Source of the DNA: Planctomyces sp. SH-PL62
GTDB taxonomy: Bacteria; Planctomycetota; Planctomycetia; Isosphaerales; Isosphaeraceae
Assembly (NCBI RefSeq): GCF_001610895.1
Contig: NZ_CP011273.1
Coordinates: 6,138,001 to 6,202,000, forward strand
Direction: 5' to 3'
DNA: 64,000 bases
Position 1 is the first letter of the stretch; every line of letters starts with the position of its first letter. Positions 1 through 9,039 of this stretch are shown here, piece after piece. A program made the position numbers and the translations under genes. The notes beneath the pieces were generated by a model. It was given only the letters and a program-made list of their open reading frames with translations. It was not told where the DNA came from and did no database searches.

Positions 1-315
1 GGAGGCGTTGGCGACGGCGGTGATCTGGACCGTGGTGTAGGGCTGGCGGTGGCCGCGACGGCGGCGCATGTTCTTGCGGCGGCGGAACTTCTGGATGATG
101 ATCTTCTTGGCGCGGAACTGGTTGACGATCTTCGCCGTCACCTTGGCCCCGTCGATGACGGGGGCGCCGATGGTCGGCTCGCCTTCGCCTGCGATCAGGA
201 GGACCTTGCCGAAGATCAGCTCGTCGCCGGCCGTGCCCTGGCGACGGTCGACCTGGATGAAGTCGCCTTCGGAAACGCGATACTGGTGGGAACCGTCTTC
301 AAAAACAGCGTACAT
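1..315 (-). CDS. rplU: 50S ribosomal protein L21 (3' end beyond window)
   Basis: This gene encodes L21, a large-subunit ribosomal protein that binds 23S rRNA. The reverse strand from the ATG at 315 reads MYAVFEDGSHQYRV, then QVDRRQ and GDELIFGKVLLI, and near the edge KFRRRKNMRRRRGHRQPYT, the typical L21 basic C-terminal block that contacts rRNA. The 105 codons inside the window cover nearly the whole usual length of about 105 residues; the stop lies just beyond position 1. In most bacteria rplU is followed by rpmA (L27), which would lie outside the window. The frame is unambiguous. Confidence 0.95.
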   Translation of the reverse strand, partial: MYAVFEDGSHQYRVSEGDFIQVDRRQGTAGDELIFGKVLLIAGEGEPTIGAPVIDGAKVTAKIVNQFRAKKIIIQKFRRRKNMRRRRGHRQPYTTVQITAVANAS

Positions 316-714
316 GGTCTTTCCGAAGCTCCTGGGCGGACGTCGGCCCGCGCTCGACGAGTACGGGTGCTCGGGATCGCCCGCCCCCGACCTCTTCTTC
401 CCTTACGATGGTTCGCCTTCGCCGCGCGGAATCCCCTCCGAGCGAGAAGAAAACGCAAGCATAGCCTACAGAAGGGCCCCCGATCAAGAGACATCGCCGC
501 GCGCCAACCGTCAAAATCCGCACGCCCCGGCCGATGCGGCGCATCCCCTCGCCCGAAACGGGCCGTCGCGCCCTGATGCCCCCGCCTTCCGGCCCGCGTT
601 AACCTGATCCTGGGGAAATCTCGCGAAATCCCGGAAACCTGGGCCCGTTCCGGCGACTCCTCGCATGGGAGGGGTCGAGGGCTTCGAGACTTCGAGGTGG
701 GGACGGGTGGGCCG
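316..714. other. Intergenic region between rplU and a divergent ECF sigma gene
   Basis: This stretch of about 400 bases separates two divergently transcribed genes and should hold both promoters. A somewhat AT-richer part lies near 445-480. I found no convincing -35/-10 pair, RNA gene or small coding region in it. The open frames that cross it are shadows without recognisable protein features. Confidence 0.5.
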
Positions 715-1752
715 ATGACCAGATCACGCTCGATGCCGGGGGGCCTCCGGGCCCTGTTCACCGGCGGCACCGCGACGGGAATGACGGATAATCAGTTGCT
801 GGAACGGTTTCGGTCGCGATCCGGGGTTTCGGACCCGGCGGCCGAGACAGCATTCGGGGCGCTGGTGGACCGTCACGCGGCGATGGTCTGGGGGGTCTGC
901 CGGCGCGGGCTGGCGGATCGAGGCGACGCCGAGGACGCATTCCAGGCCACGTTCCTGGTGCTCGTCCGCAAGGCCGCCTCAGTCCGGGTCGACGATCGAG
1001 GCTCCGTCGGGCGCTGGCTTTACGGCGTCGCCCGTCGGGTGGCGAGTCGGCAACGACGAGACGCCGCGCGACGCCCAACGGCGGCCCATCCGGCGGCCGG
1101 CGACGATCCCGCGCTCGTCGCCGAGCGTCGGGAGGCGTGCGCCATCGTCTCGGCGGAGCTGGACCGGCTCCCCTCGAAGTATCGACGCCCGATCGAGTTG
1201 TGCGACTACGAGGGCCTGACCTACGAGCAGGCGGGGCTCTCCCTGGGCTGGCCGCCCGCGACGATCAAGAGCCGACTCGCCCGAGGCCGCCTGCGGCTCC
1301 GGGGCCGGCTCGCCCGCCGAGGGCTCGCGCCCCTGGCGGCGACCGTCGCGGCCGAGTTGGCTCGGGAATGCCGCGCCGGCGTCTCGTCGGCCCTTCTCCA
1401 CTCCACCCCTCGCGTCGCGACGATCGCCTCGGGCCTGGTCCCGTCGGCCGTCGCCCGCCTCGCCGAAGGAGCGATCCAGACCATGCTGTGGACCAAGCTC
1501 AAGCCCCTGATCGTGCTCGTGTCGGTCGGCCTCGGTACGTCGTCCCTGGCCTTCGCCTGGACGTCGCGGAAGGGAGCGCCCGAGTCGCCCCCGCCGCCGG
1601 CCGCCGCGCCCGAGTTCCGCCAGGACCAAGCGGCCGACGCCCCGGACGCCCGCTGGAACCGTCGGCTCCCCGACGGGACGCGATTGGAGGTCGTGGCCGT
1701 GTCGTCCATCCCCGCCGGTCCCGACAGTTGGTGGAGCCCGGACGGCCGCTGA
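715..1752 (+). CDS. ECF RNA polymerase sigma factor with membrane-anchored C-terminal extension (frameshifted)
   Basis: The product is a sigma-70 family ECF factor. Region 2 is visible (AAETAFGALVDRHAAMVWGV, then GDAEDAFQATFLVLVRKA) and region 4 (LPSKYRRPIELCDYEGLTYE, then WPPATIKSRLARGRLRLR). The region-4 helix-turn-helix is followed by a hydrophobic segment, LKPLIVLVSVGLGTSSLAFAW, which would place the rest of the chain outside the membrane, as in the planctomycete ECF factors with C-terminal extensions. I prefer the ATG at 715 because the LFTGGTATGMTDNQLLERF lead-in is typical of this family; GTG 697 and ATG 733 or 781 are alternatives. The frame stops right after DSWWSPDG, in the middle of the extension, and resumes in another frame (next entry). 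Confidence 0.85.
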   Translation: MTRSRSMPGGLRALFTGGTATGMTDNQLLERFRSRSGVSDPAAETAFGALVDRHAAMVWGVCRRGLADRGDAEDAFQATFLVLVRKAASVRVDDRGSVGRWLYGVARRVASRQRRDAARRPTAAHPAAGDDPALVAERREACAIVSAELDRLPSKYRRPIELCDYEGLTYEQAGLSLGWPPATIKSRLARGRLRLRGRLARRGLAPLAATVAAELARECRAGVSSALLHSTPRVATIASGLVPSAVARLAEGAIQTMLWTKLKPLIVLVSVGLGTSSLAFAWTSRKGAPESPPPPAAAPEFRQDQAADAPDARWNRRLPDGTRLEVVAVSSIPAGPDSWWSPDGR

Positions 1753-2378
1753 AGTCCCTGGAGTTCGATCCGAAGCCTCAGGACGATGAGTCGGAACCGG
1801 CGACCGTCGCCGAGGAAGGGCCCCCCCGGCGAGCTGTCGTGTACCGCATCGTCGATCAGCCCCGGGACGGCAGGATCGACGCGTCGATCGACGGAGCGCG
1901 GACCTATCGGGGCGAGACCGTCCGAACGCCGCAAGGTGAGCCGTCGCTCGAACTGGAGGCGATCCGGGTGATCATGGCCGTGGAGGCCCCCAGCCTGACC
2001 GTCCGTTTCCGCGTCACGACCGCCACCTGGCGGACGGTCGAGAGTCTGGACAAGTCGGCTTGCTCGATCGGCCGCGAGAAAGGTCGGAACTTCGCGTCCA
2101 GCGGCGCGATCGCCGTCAAGGAGGGCGGGACGACGCTCTGTCTGGGGCATGACGTCGGGGCCCAGGAAGCGATCCGCCTCGTGGCCGTCGACGGCGAGGG
2201 CAAGGAGCATACGCCGGCGCGGGAGAGCGGGTTCTCGGGCGGTGATGTCCGGCAGATCGTCTCCCATTTCGACCTGCCTCCCGAGGCGATCCAGAACTTC
2301 CGCGTCCAGACGCGTCCGTACGACGAGATCGTGATGCCGGACGTCGCCACGGACCCGATCCCCACGGATCCGCGTTGA
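1753..2378 (+). pseudogene. Out-of-frame C-terminal extension of the upstream ECF sigma factor
   Basis: About 200 codons continue the sigma factor in a different frame, starting PLKSLEFDPKPQDDESEPA and ending DVATDPIPTDPR. The upstream frame ends in DSWWSPDGR at the TGA at 1750-1752, and the natural junction would be PDG(R)PLK. There is no start codon or ribosome-binding site near the beginning of this piece, so it is not an independent gene. The segment would be the extracytoplasmic sensor-like part of the protein. One base missing from GGCC near 1745 (or a lost 4-base unit) explains the break. I do not recognise the domain. Confidence 0.6.
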
Positions 2379-2588
2379 CCATTTCGCCCGCCTGGGATAC
2401 CAAACCGAGGTCGAAGTCCGCATTCCACGCGGAGCCATCCCGGGCGGGACCGACTTCCCCGTTTCCGCGAATCCGTGTTCGCAATCGGCGATTGTGTCAC
2501 ATCCTTTCTTGAAGGCTCTCGCTTTCCGAGGGGGCGACGGCCGGCCTGGACCGATCGACGGGGTGGACGACGCGATGAAGAAAAGGGA

Positions 2589-2695
2589 CGAACGAAGCCA
2601 ATTTCACGGGCCGAATTCCGACACTAAAGCCATACACGAACACCTTTTACGCCCGATGGCTTCGCTTCCTCGTCGCCGCGAACGAAGCCAATTTC
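2589..2695. repeat. Direct repeat pair, 17 bases, 90 bases apart
   Basis: The 17-mer CGAACGAAGCCAATTTC occurs identically at 2589-2605 and 2679-2695. Between the copies, TGGCTTCG at 2658-2665 is the reverse complement of part of the motif, so foldback is possible. The function is unknown; it looks like a dispersed extragenic repeat. Confidence 0.75.
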
Positions 2696-2793
2696 CGGGA
2701 GCGACGGACCCAGGCTTCGGCTTCGCTCCCGGCGGGAGACGCAGGGCCGTCATCGCGGACGGACCGAGACGCCGACCGCTTCCGTGCTGGTCT

Positions 2794-2842
2794 TCCCCCT
2801 CATCCGGCCCTTCGGGCCACCTTCCCCCGCGAGGGGGGAAGG
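2794..2842 (+). repeat. Dispersed palindromic extragenic repeat, copy A
   Basis: This 49-base element ends in a hairpin, CCTTCCCCC paired with GGGGGAAGG. A second copy lies in opposite orientation at 63776-63824 and differs at only five positions. The hairpin core alone recurs at 50980-51001. Both full copies are intergenic. Confidence 0.8.
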
Positions 2843-2870
2843 GCTTTGCGCTTTGAAGGAGGTGTCTCCG

Positions 2871-3968
2871 ATGATCTTCGCGCATCTCCTGATCCTGGCG
2901 GTCGGGATTTCGGGGCAGGCGGAAGCGGTCGAGGCGAGGGTGACGGCGGATCGGCTGGAGGTATTCGACGCGGCCCGCGAATCGGGGTACATCGTCACGA
3001 GCTTGAGCCGGGGAGAGACCGTACGGGTGCGGCCGTCGGAGAATCCCGGGGCGGGCTGGCTGGCGGTCGACCCGCCGGCCTCGGTCTTTTGCTGGGTCGA
3101 GGAATCGGCCCTGAAGCTGAGCGAGGCCGAGGACGGCGCGATCCCGCACGCGGCCCGGGTCCGGGCGTCGGCCGTGGTCCGTTCGGGGAACGCGCGGGCG
3201 AAGCTGCCGGGGCCGCCTTGCGGGACGCTGGAGCCGGGCGATCGGGTGCGGTTGGTGGACCGTCCGGCGGCCGAGATCGGGAGCAAGTCCCCCCGGCGCT
3301 GGCGGGCGATCGCGCCGCCGGCGGGCCGGGCGTTCTTCATCGAGGCCGACGGGGTGGCCTGGGACGCCGCCCCCTCCTCCGCCGCCGCCGCGACGCCGAC
3401 CGAGGTCCGGGCGGTCTTCGCGCCGGGGGACGACGCCGAGCTGCGGCGGGTCGACGGCATGCTGCTGGCGGAGACGACCGGGCAGCCGGTGGAGAAGTGG
3501 CGGCTGGGGACGATCCGCGAGGCGTACGAGGCCCTGGCGAAGCAGGCCGGGGAGGACGCCGAGCGGCGTCGGGCGGTGGAACTCCGGCTGGATCAGGTCG
3601 CCCGGTATGAGCGTGCGTCGAAGGCCGCGCAGGGGTTCGTCGAGGCGGCGTCGCGATCTCGCGATCTCGACTCGGGCTTCGAGAAGATCGAGCGGAAGCT
3701 GGCCGACGTGGAGCGCGAGCGGAGCCGGGCGTTCGACGCGGTGGGCTTCATCCAGCCCTCGGCGCGGATGGTCCAGGGCCGAAAGCTGTTCGCGCTGATC
3801 GGCCGCGAGGGGACCGTCGCGGCGTATCTCGACGTCCCCCCGGGGGTCGATCCCGAGCCGCTGACCGCGCGTCGCGTGGGGATTCGCGGCCAGTCGCATT
3901 ACAACGCCGAGTTGAAGGCCCGGCTCATCAGCGTGCGCGACCTGGTGAACCTCGAACCCAGGCGATGA
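2871..3968 (+). CDS. Exported protein with N-terminal SH3-like repeats
   Basis: This is a 365-residue protein with a short hydrophobic signal (MIFAHLLILAVGISGQAEA). The following region resembles bacterial SH3 domains: ARVTADRLEVFDAARESGYI, then RGETVRVRPSENPGAGWLAV, and a second similar unit near residues 100-150. The C-terminal half is charged and probably helical (residues about 210-300, rich in E, R and A). The ATG at 2871 is fixed by AAGGAGGTG seven bases upstream. It probably works in the periplasm or cell envelope, perhaps binding peptidoglycan-like ligands; this is inferred from the SH3-like folds only. It converges on the TlpA-like gene, with 27 bases between the stops. Confidence 0.75.
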   Translation: MIFAHLLILAVGISGQAEAVEARVTADRLEVFDAARESGYIVTSLSRGETVRVRPSENPGAGWLAVDPPASVFCWVEESALKLSEAEDGAIPHAARVRASAVVRSGNARAKLPGPPCGTLEPGDRVRLVDRPAAEIGSKSPRRWRAIAPPAGRAFFIEADGVAWDAAPSSAAAATPTEVRAVFAPGDDAELRRVDGMLLAETTGQPVEKWRLGTIREAYEALAKQAGEDAERRRAVELRLDQVARYERASKAAQGFVEAASRSRDLDSGFEKIERKLADVERERSRAFDAVGFIQPSARMVQGRKLFALIGREGTVAAYLDVPPGVDPEPLTARRVGIRGQSHYNAELKARLISVRDLVNLEPRR

Positions 3969-3995
3969 GGGTTCGAGGTCCGGCCCGGCCGGGCG

Positions 3996-5420
3996 TCAGT
4001 CCTTCTTCTCGTCCTTGGGCTTCTCGTCGGCTTCGGCGGCGTCCTTCTTGGGGAGCGGCTTGCCGGCGAGGAGGGCGTCGATCTCGGCCGTGAGCTTCTC
4101 GCGGATGTCGGGGCTGTAGCCGACGTGGGTGGCCTGGATGACGCCCTCGCCGTCGAGGACGACGAGGGTGGGGAGGCCTTCCACCTGGAACAGGTCGCCG
4201 ATGGAGCCGCTGGGGTCGAGGCCGACGACGGCGGCGGGCTTGCCGAGGATGTCGATCTTCTTGTCGGCCAGGGTCTTCTCGACGAGCTTGCGGACCTCGG
4301 CCAGATCGGCGGGCTCCTTGTCCTGGCTGAGGGCCACGACGAGGACGTCCTTCTTGTCCTTGCCCAGCTCGTCCACCAGCTTCTGGATCTCGGGAAGCTC
4401 GGCGAGGCAGGGGCCGCACCAGGTGGCCCAGAAGTCGATGACGACGACCTTGCCGGCGAGGTCGGCCTTGCTGATCGTCTTCGTCTTGTCGGGGCCGTCG
4501 AGCAGCGTCAGGGCGAAGTCGGGCGCGGGCTTGCCGACCATCTCATCGACGGCGAACTTGGGACGGCCGCCCGGCTCCTCGCCCTCTTCCTGGAACGACT
4601 CGACGCGGGCGAAGCCCTCGGGGGCCTTGAAGGTGAAGGCGTCGGCGGCGGCCTCGGTCGCGACCGCGCCGGAGTCCCAGCCGAGCTTCTCGACCTTCAC
4701 CGGGTTCCCCTGCTGGGCGCTCCGCTCCAGGATCTTGGGGTCGATGACCAGGTCGACGCCCTTGAGGAGCTTGGTCTTGGCGTCGATGGTCAACTTGAGG
4801 TCGGGGCCTTCCTGCTGGTCGATCAGGATGGTCTGGACGGCGTCGCCGCCTTCGACGAGCTGGAGCGAGCCGCCGAGCTGCTCGACGGCCTTGGCCGGCT
4901 CGGGAGAGGTGAGCATGTTCACGAGGATGTACATCGGCACGCCCGAGGGCCCGCCGAACAGCGCCGCGCCGATCGGGCCTTCGCGGAAGGTCTCCAGCGA
5001 GATCGCCTTGGGGGCGGGGGCCGCGATGTACTTCTTGAGCGGCACGACGACGGTGGTCATCGTCTCGCCGTCGCTGACGACCCGGACGGGACCGGCTTCC
5101 AGGTTCAGCTTGTTGGGCCGGGCGAACGCCAGCTTGACCGGCGTGTTCTGCTTCTGGGCCTTGTCGCCCACGGTCATCGAGACCACGAACTCGCCCTGGT
5201 CGCTGTAGGTCGCGAGCGCCTGGTACGCCTTGGCGACCTCGTCCAGCAGCGCGACGGCCTTGGGATCGTCGGGCTTGTCCTCGGGCCGCGCCACGGGCGG
5301 CTGCGGGTCCTGGGCGGTCGCCGTGATCGTGACCGCGCCCGACGCCAGGAACAATCCCAGCGCCCCGGCGAGGTGCGACGACCGGACCCGCGCCAGGCGG
5401 GAGGAAAGAGCGAAACGCAT
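3996..5420 (-). CDS. TlpA-family thioredoxin with N-terminal DUF2092-type lipoprotein-carrier-like domain
   Basis: The 474-residue exported protein starts with a signal peptide (LAGALGLFLASGAVTITATA). Residues about 45-260 resemble the DUF2092/LolA-like beta fold (AYQALATYSDQGEFVVSM, NKLNLEAGPVRVVSDGETM). Residues about 305-455 are a TlpA/ResA thioredoxin domain with the redox motif WATWCGPC and the cis-proline strand VEGLPTLVVLD. The tail is lysine- and aspartate-rich. It probably reduces or isomerises disulfides in exported proteins. The start at 5420 is chosen because GAAGGA precedes it and because it gives a clean signal peptide; the longer reading frame up to 5516 lacks both. Fusions of this kind are common in planctomycetes. 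Confidence 0.88.
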   Translation of the reverse strand: MRFALSSRLARVRSSHLAGALGLFLASGAVTITATAQDPQPPVARPEDKPDDPKAVALLDEVAKAYQALATYSDQGEFVVSMTVGDKAQKQNTPVKLAFARPNKLNLEAGPVRVVSDGETMTTVVVPLKKYIAAPAPKAISLETFREGPIGAALFGGPSGVPMYILVNMLTSPEPAKAVEQLGGSLQLVEGGDAVQTILIDQQEGPDLKLTIDAKTKLLKGVDLVIDPKILERSAQQGNPVKVEKLGWDSGAVATEAAADAFTFKAPEGFARVESFQEEGEEPGGRPKFAVDEMVGKPAPDFALTLLDGPDKTKTISKADLAGKVVVIDFWATWCGPCLAELPEIQKLVDELGKDKKDVLVVALSQDKEPADLAEVRKLVEKTLADKKIDILGKPAAVVGLDPSGSIGDLFQVEGLPTLVVLDGEGVIQATHVGYSPDIREKLTAEIDALLAGKPLPKKDAAEADEKPKDEKKD

Positions 5421-5567
5421 GAGACGTCCTTCACAAGTGTGCCGCGAAAGCCCGGATCGACGGCCGCGCCCCAGGAAGGATTCGGCCGAACTCTCGACCC
5501 AGACGTCAGGCATCATCCTAGCCGCCCGCCGAGCCTTACGTCGAGATGCGCGGCGGGCGAGGTTCGG

Positions 5568-6878
5568 TCAGGCGCCGACGACTCCGTTGCTGGTCTCGGA
5601 GGCGGGGGATTCGACGGCGACGGCGCAGGCGTCGTCGTCCTTGCCGGAGCAACAAGGGCGCGGGGGGAGGATGTGGCCCATCTTGTCGCGCTTGGCGTCC
5701 AGGTAGCGCTGGCGCTCCTCGTGCGGCGGCGCGACGATCGGGACCTGGTCGACGACCTTCAGGTCGTAGCCGTAGTAGACGAACGCGTTGGTCTTCTTGG
5801 GGTTGTTCGTCAGCAGGCGGATCCGGGTCAGGCCCAGGTCCTTGAGGATCTGGAGGCCGATGCCGTAGTCGCGCATGTCGGCGCGGTGGCCCAGGGCGAG
5901 GTTGGCCTGGACGGTGTCCATCCCCTTGTCCTGGAGGTTGTAGGCCCGGATCTTCTCGATCAGGCCGATGCCCCGGCCCTCCTGGGGGAGGTAGATCAGG
6001 GCCCCCACCCCTTCCTCGCCGATCATCTCCAGGGCCATGTGGAGCTGGTCGCCGCAGTCGCAGCGGAGCGAGTCCAGCAGGTCTCCGGTGAAGCACGACG
6101 AATGGAGCCGGACCAGCGGGGCCTCGACCGACTGGAGGTCCCCCATCACGAACGCGATCGGCTCGTTGCCCGGCTCGTGCTGCACCCGGTAGCCCAGGAT
6201 CCGCCCGTGGCCGTAGCGCGACGGCAGGTCGGACTCGGCGACGCGGTTGACCAGCTTCTCGCGGATCCGCCGGTAGCGGATCAGGGCCTCGATCGAGATG
6301 ATCGGCAGGTCGTGCTCGCGGGCCACGGCCTGGAGCCGCTCGCCCCGGGCCATGCCGACGCCGTCGGTGATCTCGCAGATGACCCCGGCGGGGGCCAGCC
6401 CCGCGAGCTTCATCAGGTCGACGGCCGCCTCGGTGTGGCCGGCCCGGCGGAGCACGCCCCCCTCCTTGGCGATGAGCGGGAACAGGTGGCCGGGACGGAG
6501 GAGGTCCGACGGCTTGGTCGCCGGGTCGAGCACCGCGGCGACCGTCCGCGCCCGCTCCGCCGCGCTGATGCCGGTCCGGCACGACGCATGGTCGACGGGG
6601 ACGGTGTACGGCGTCTCGTGCGCCGAGGTGTTGTGGTCGACCATCGGGTTGAGCCGCAGTCGATCGGCCACCTCGGGGAGGATCGGCATGCAGACCAGCC
6701 CTCGACCGTGGGTGATCATGAACTCGATCACCTCGGGGGTGACCTTCTCGGCCGCGACGACGAAGTCACCCTCGTCCTCCCGGTCCTCATCGTCCACGAC
6801 GACGATCACCCCGCCCTCCTTGAGGGCCTGGATCGCATCCTCGATTCTCGAATACTCGTACCCCATCAGCCCATCCAT
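5568..6878 (-). CDS. ribBA: Bifunctional 3,4-dihydroxy-2-butanone-4-phosphate synthase / GTP cyclohydrolase II
   Basis: RibBA catalyses the two entry reactions of riboflavin synthesis, from ribulose 5-phosphate and from GTP. The RibB half covers residues about 10-210 (VVVDDEDREDEGDFVVAAE, then RAGHTEAAVDL and GVICEI). The RibA half (about 215-405) has the zinc cysteines in SSCFTGDLLDSLRCDCGDQL and the GTP-binding region LPQEGRGIGL. The 436-residue length is usual. An extra Cys-containing tail (PRPCCSGKDDDACA) follows. ATG 6878 sits directly after AAAAAGG; ATG 6866 is an alternative. I found no FMN-riboswitch core in the leader; a TACAAT -10-like sequence lies about 75 bases upstream on this strand. 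Confidence 0.96.
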   Translation of the reverse strand: MDGLMGYEYSRIEDAIQALKEGGVIVVVDDEDREDEGDFVVAAEKVTPEVIEFMITHGRGLVCMPILPEVADRLRLNPMVDHNTSAHETPYTVPVDHASCRTGISAAERARTVAAVLDPATKPSDLLRPGHLFPLIAKEGGVLRRAGHTEAAVDLMKLAGLAPAGVICEITDGVGMARGERLQAVAREHDLPIISIEALIRYRRIREKLVNRVAESDLPSRYGHGRILGYRVQHEPGNEPIAFVMGDLQSVEAPLVRLHSSCFTGDLLDSLRCDCGDQLHMALEMIGEEGVGALIYLPQEGRGIGLIEKIRAYNLQDKGMDTVQANLALGHRADMRDYGIGLQILKDLGLTRIRLLTNNPKKTNAFVYYGYDLKVVDQVPIVAPPHEERQRYLDAKRDKMGHILPPRPCCSGKDDDACAVAVESPASETSNGVVGA

Positions 6879-7131
6879 CCTTTTTCGGACTCCAGCCCCG
6901 ACGACGGCCCGTTCATCGTCGGGAAAAGCCCCGACCGCCCGACGCCTCGCTCCATTGTACGCGGGAGTCGCCCCAGGAACAGGATGGGCGACGGTCCGAG
7001 GTCGCGTCCGGACCTCATTTCGCCACGTCTCCGGGGCGAAAAGGCCGCACGACGGTTATGATTCCGGCTTTCCCCGCACCATCCAGACCCCCCCGAGCCG
7101 TCCACGTTCACGGCCGTCAGGAAACTCCCCC

Positions 7132-7965
7132 ATGACCCGCCCCGAATCTCGCTCGATCCTGGTACTCATGGCCGCCGGGTTGGCGGCGTCGACCGCGGCC
7201 TTCGCGGGCGATCCCGTCGACGTGGCGTTCACGGCGAGGCTCGACGGCGTCGAGCAGCGCTACGTGATCGTGGAGCCTGACGGCCTGCGGCCGGAGTCGC
7301 GGGTCTCGGTGCTGATCGCGCTGCACGGCCACGGATCGGATCGCTGGCAGTTCGTGCGGGACGGGCGCGACGAGTGCCGGGCGGCTCGCGACGCCGCCGC
7401 GAAACGGGGGATGATCTACGTCTCGCCGGACTACCGCGCGAAGACCTCCTGGATGGGGCCGGCGGCCGAGGCCGACGTGGTCCAGATCATCGAGGACCTG
7501 AAACGCCGGTTCCGGGTCGACAAGCTCGTCATCTGCGGCGGGTCGATGGGGGGCACGGCGGCCCTGACCTTCGCCTCGCTGCATCCCGACCTGATCGACG
7601 GCGTCGTCTCGATGAACGGGACCGCGAATCTGGTGGAATTCGAGGGCTTCCCGGAGGCGCTCGCGGCCTCGTTCGGCGGGTCGAAGCGGGAGAAGACCGA
7701 CGAGTACCGCAAGCGGTCCGCCGAGCTGGCCGCCGAGAAGCTGACGATGCCGGTCGCGACGACCACCGGCGGCCGCGACGCCGTCGTCCCCCCCGACAGC
7801 GTGCTGCGGCTCGTCCGGCGACTGCGCGAGACGAACCGCGAGGTGCGGTCGATCCACCGACCGGAGGGGGGCCACGCGACCGACTACGCCGACGCGGCCG
7901 AGGCGTTCGACTTCGTCCTGGTCCGCGTGCTCAGGGCCGAGGGGGAGACGCGGGAGCCCTCGTGA
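7132..7965 (+). CDS. Secreted alpha/beta hydrolase (esterase/PHB-depolymerase-like)
   Basis: The 277-residue protein has a signal peptide ([19 protein letters not shown]) and an alpha/beta-hydrolase fold. Visible elements are the oxyanion region [12 protein letters not shown], the nucleophile elbow GGSMGG (Ser in a GxSxG context), the acid in [11 protein letters not shown] and the histidine in EGGHATDY. It probably hydrolyses an ester or peptide outside the cytoplasm; the substrate cannot be inferred. The gene starts a plus-strand group with the ChbG-like deacetylase and the Ldh_2 oxidoreductase downstream, with about 100 and 40 bases between them. Confidence 0.88.
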   Translation: MTRPESRSILVLMAAGLAASTAAFAGDPVDVAFTARLDGVEQRYVIVEPDGLRPESRVSVLIALHGHGSDRWQFVRDGRDECRAARDAAAKRGMIYVSPDYRAKTSWMGPAAEADVVQIIEDLKRRFRVDKLVICGGSMGGTAALTFASLHPDLIDGVVSMNGTANLVEFEGFPEALAASFGGSKREKTDEYRKRSAELAAEKLTMPVATTTGGRDAVVPPDSVLRLVRRLRETNREVRSIHRPEGGHATDYADAAEAFDFVLVRVLRAEGETREPS

Positions 7966-8062
7966 AGCGTGCCGAAAGGTCGGGGCCCGCTTGCGGCGCC
8001 GGGGATGTCGCGGCATCCTGGAGCCGGTCGCCCCTCGGTCCAGGTCATTCGGAGCCCTCTCC

Positions 8063-8998
8063 ATGCGTCGCGCCCCGATGTTGCTCGCCCTGCTCGCGTC
8101 GCTCACCTCGGCGGCCCTCGGGGCCGACGATTCGAAGCGTTATCTCATCATCCACGCCGACGACGCCGGCATGTGCCATTCGGCGAATCGGGGCACGATC
8201 CAGGCGATGGAAGACGGCGTCGTCTCCTCGTGCAGCGTGATGATCCCCTGCCCCTGGGTCAAGGAATTCGCCGAGTACGCCAAGGCGAATCCCGACAAGG
8301 ATTACGGCGTCCACCTGACGCTCAACTCCGAGTGGCCGACCTATCGCTGGGGTCCGGTCGCCGGCCGCGACCGGGTGCCGAGCCTGGTCGACGCCGAGGG
8401 CTACCTCCCCGGGGGCGTCGGGGCCGTGGTCAAGTCCGCGAAGGCCGAGGAGATCGAGATCGAGCTTTCGGCCCAGGTCGACCGCGCCCGGGAGCTGGGC
8501 ATCCCGCTCAGCCACCTGGACACCCACATGGGCGCCCTGGTCAGCCGGCCGGACATCCTCGAAGTCTACGTCCGGGTCGGCCTGAAATACGACCTCCCCG
8601 TGCTGTTCCTGCGCGACGTCGAAGGGGCGATCGGCGAGGAATACCCCGCGTTCCGCGAGCGCGGCAAGGCCCTGCTCGCCGAGCTGGACGCGAAGCGGCT
8701 GCCGGTGCTCGACAACCTCTTGCAGTTCTACGGGGGCGAGACCCACGAGGGGCGCCTGGAGACGTACATGAAGGCCCTGCGCGAGCTTCCCCCGGGCGTC
8801 TCCCAGCTCATCATCCACTGTGGGGTGGACGGCGAGGAACTCCGCGCCGTGACCACCAGCGCCTCCCGCCGCGACGGCGACCGGCGGATCTTCACCGACC
8901 CGGCCACCGCCGCCGAGATCAAGCGGCTGGGGATCGAGATCATCACCTGGAAGCAGTTCCGGACGATGCTCGAGGGCAAGGCCGCGGCCGCGCGCTGA
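8063..8998 (+). CDS. Exported ChbG/YdjC-family carbohydrate deacetylase
   Basis: The 311-residue product belongs to the YdjC/ChbG family of metal-dependent carbohydrate deacetylases. Family hallmarks are [15 protein letters not shown] (metal-binding Asp pair), [10 protein letters not shown] and [10 protein letters not shown] (metal-binding His), and [12 protein letters not shown] near the end. Unlike E. coli ChbG it starts with a signal peptide ([15 protein letters not shown]), so it should act outside the cytoplasm on oligosaccharides. I chose ATG 8063 for the signal peptide. A long overlapping frame through this gene is a shadow. Confidence 0.9.
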   Translation: MRRAPMLLALLASLTSAALGADDSKRYLIIHADDAGMCHSANRGTIQAMEDGVVSSCSVMIPCPWVKEFAEYAKANPDKDYGVHLTLNSEWPTYRWGPVAGRDRVPSLVDAEGYLPGGVGAVVKSAKAEEIEIELSAQVDRARELGIPLSHLDTHMGALVSRPDILEVYVRVGLKYDLPVLFLRDVEGAIGEEYPAFRERGKALLAELDAKRLPVLDNLLQFYGGETHEGRLETYMKALRELPPGVSQLIIHCGVDGEELRAVTTSASRRDGDRRIFTDPATAAEIKRLGIEIITWKQFRTMLEGKAAAAR

Positions 8999-9039
8999 AT
9001 GCGGCGTCGCGGAGATCGCCGCGACGGGGAGGAGTCGCG

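Larger units (their letters stand above)
2379..2870. other. Intergenic region with two kinds of short repeats
   Basis: This stretch of about 490 bases carries no gene that I can support. It holds a perfect 17-base direct repeat (2589-2605 and 2679-2695) and one copy of a 49-base palindromic dispersed repeat (2794-2842). It ends with a strong Shine-Dalgarno sequence (AAGGAGGTG, about 2857-2865) that belongs to the next gene. Confidence 0.6.

Noticed and set aside
4125-7061. 978-codon open frame on the plus strand
   Set aside because: It is antisense to the TlpA-like gene and ribBA, which have clear motifs; its protein is low-complexity (L/G/D/R-rich) with no domain.
6879-7131. FMN riboswitch in front of ribBA
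   Set aside because: The conserved core (AGGGTG, GATTCCGA blocks) is absent; only a -10-like sequence was seen.
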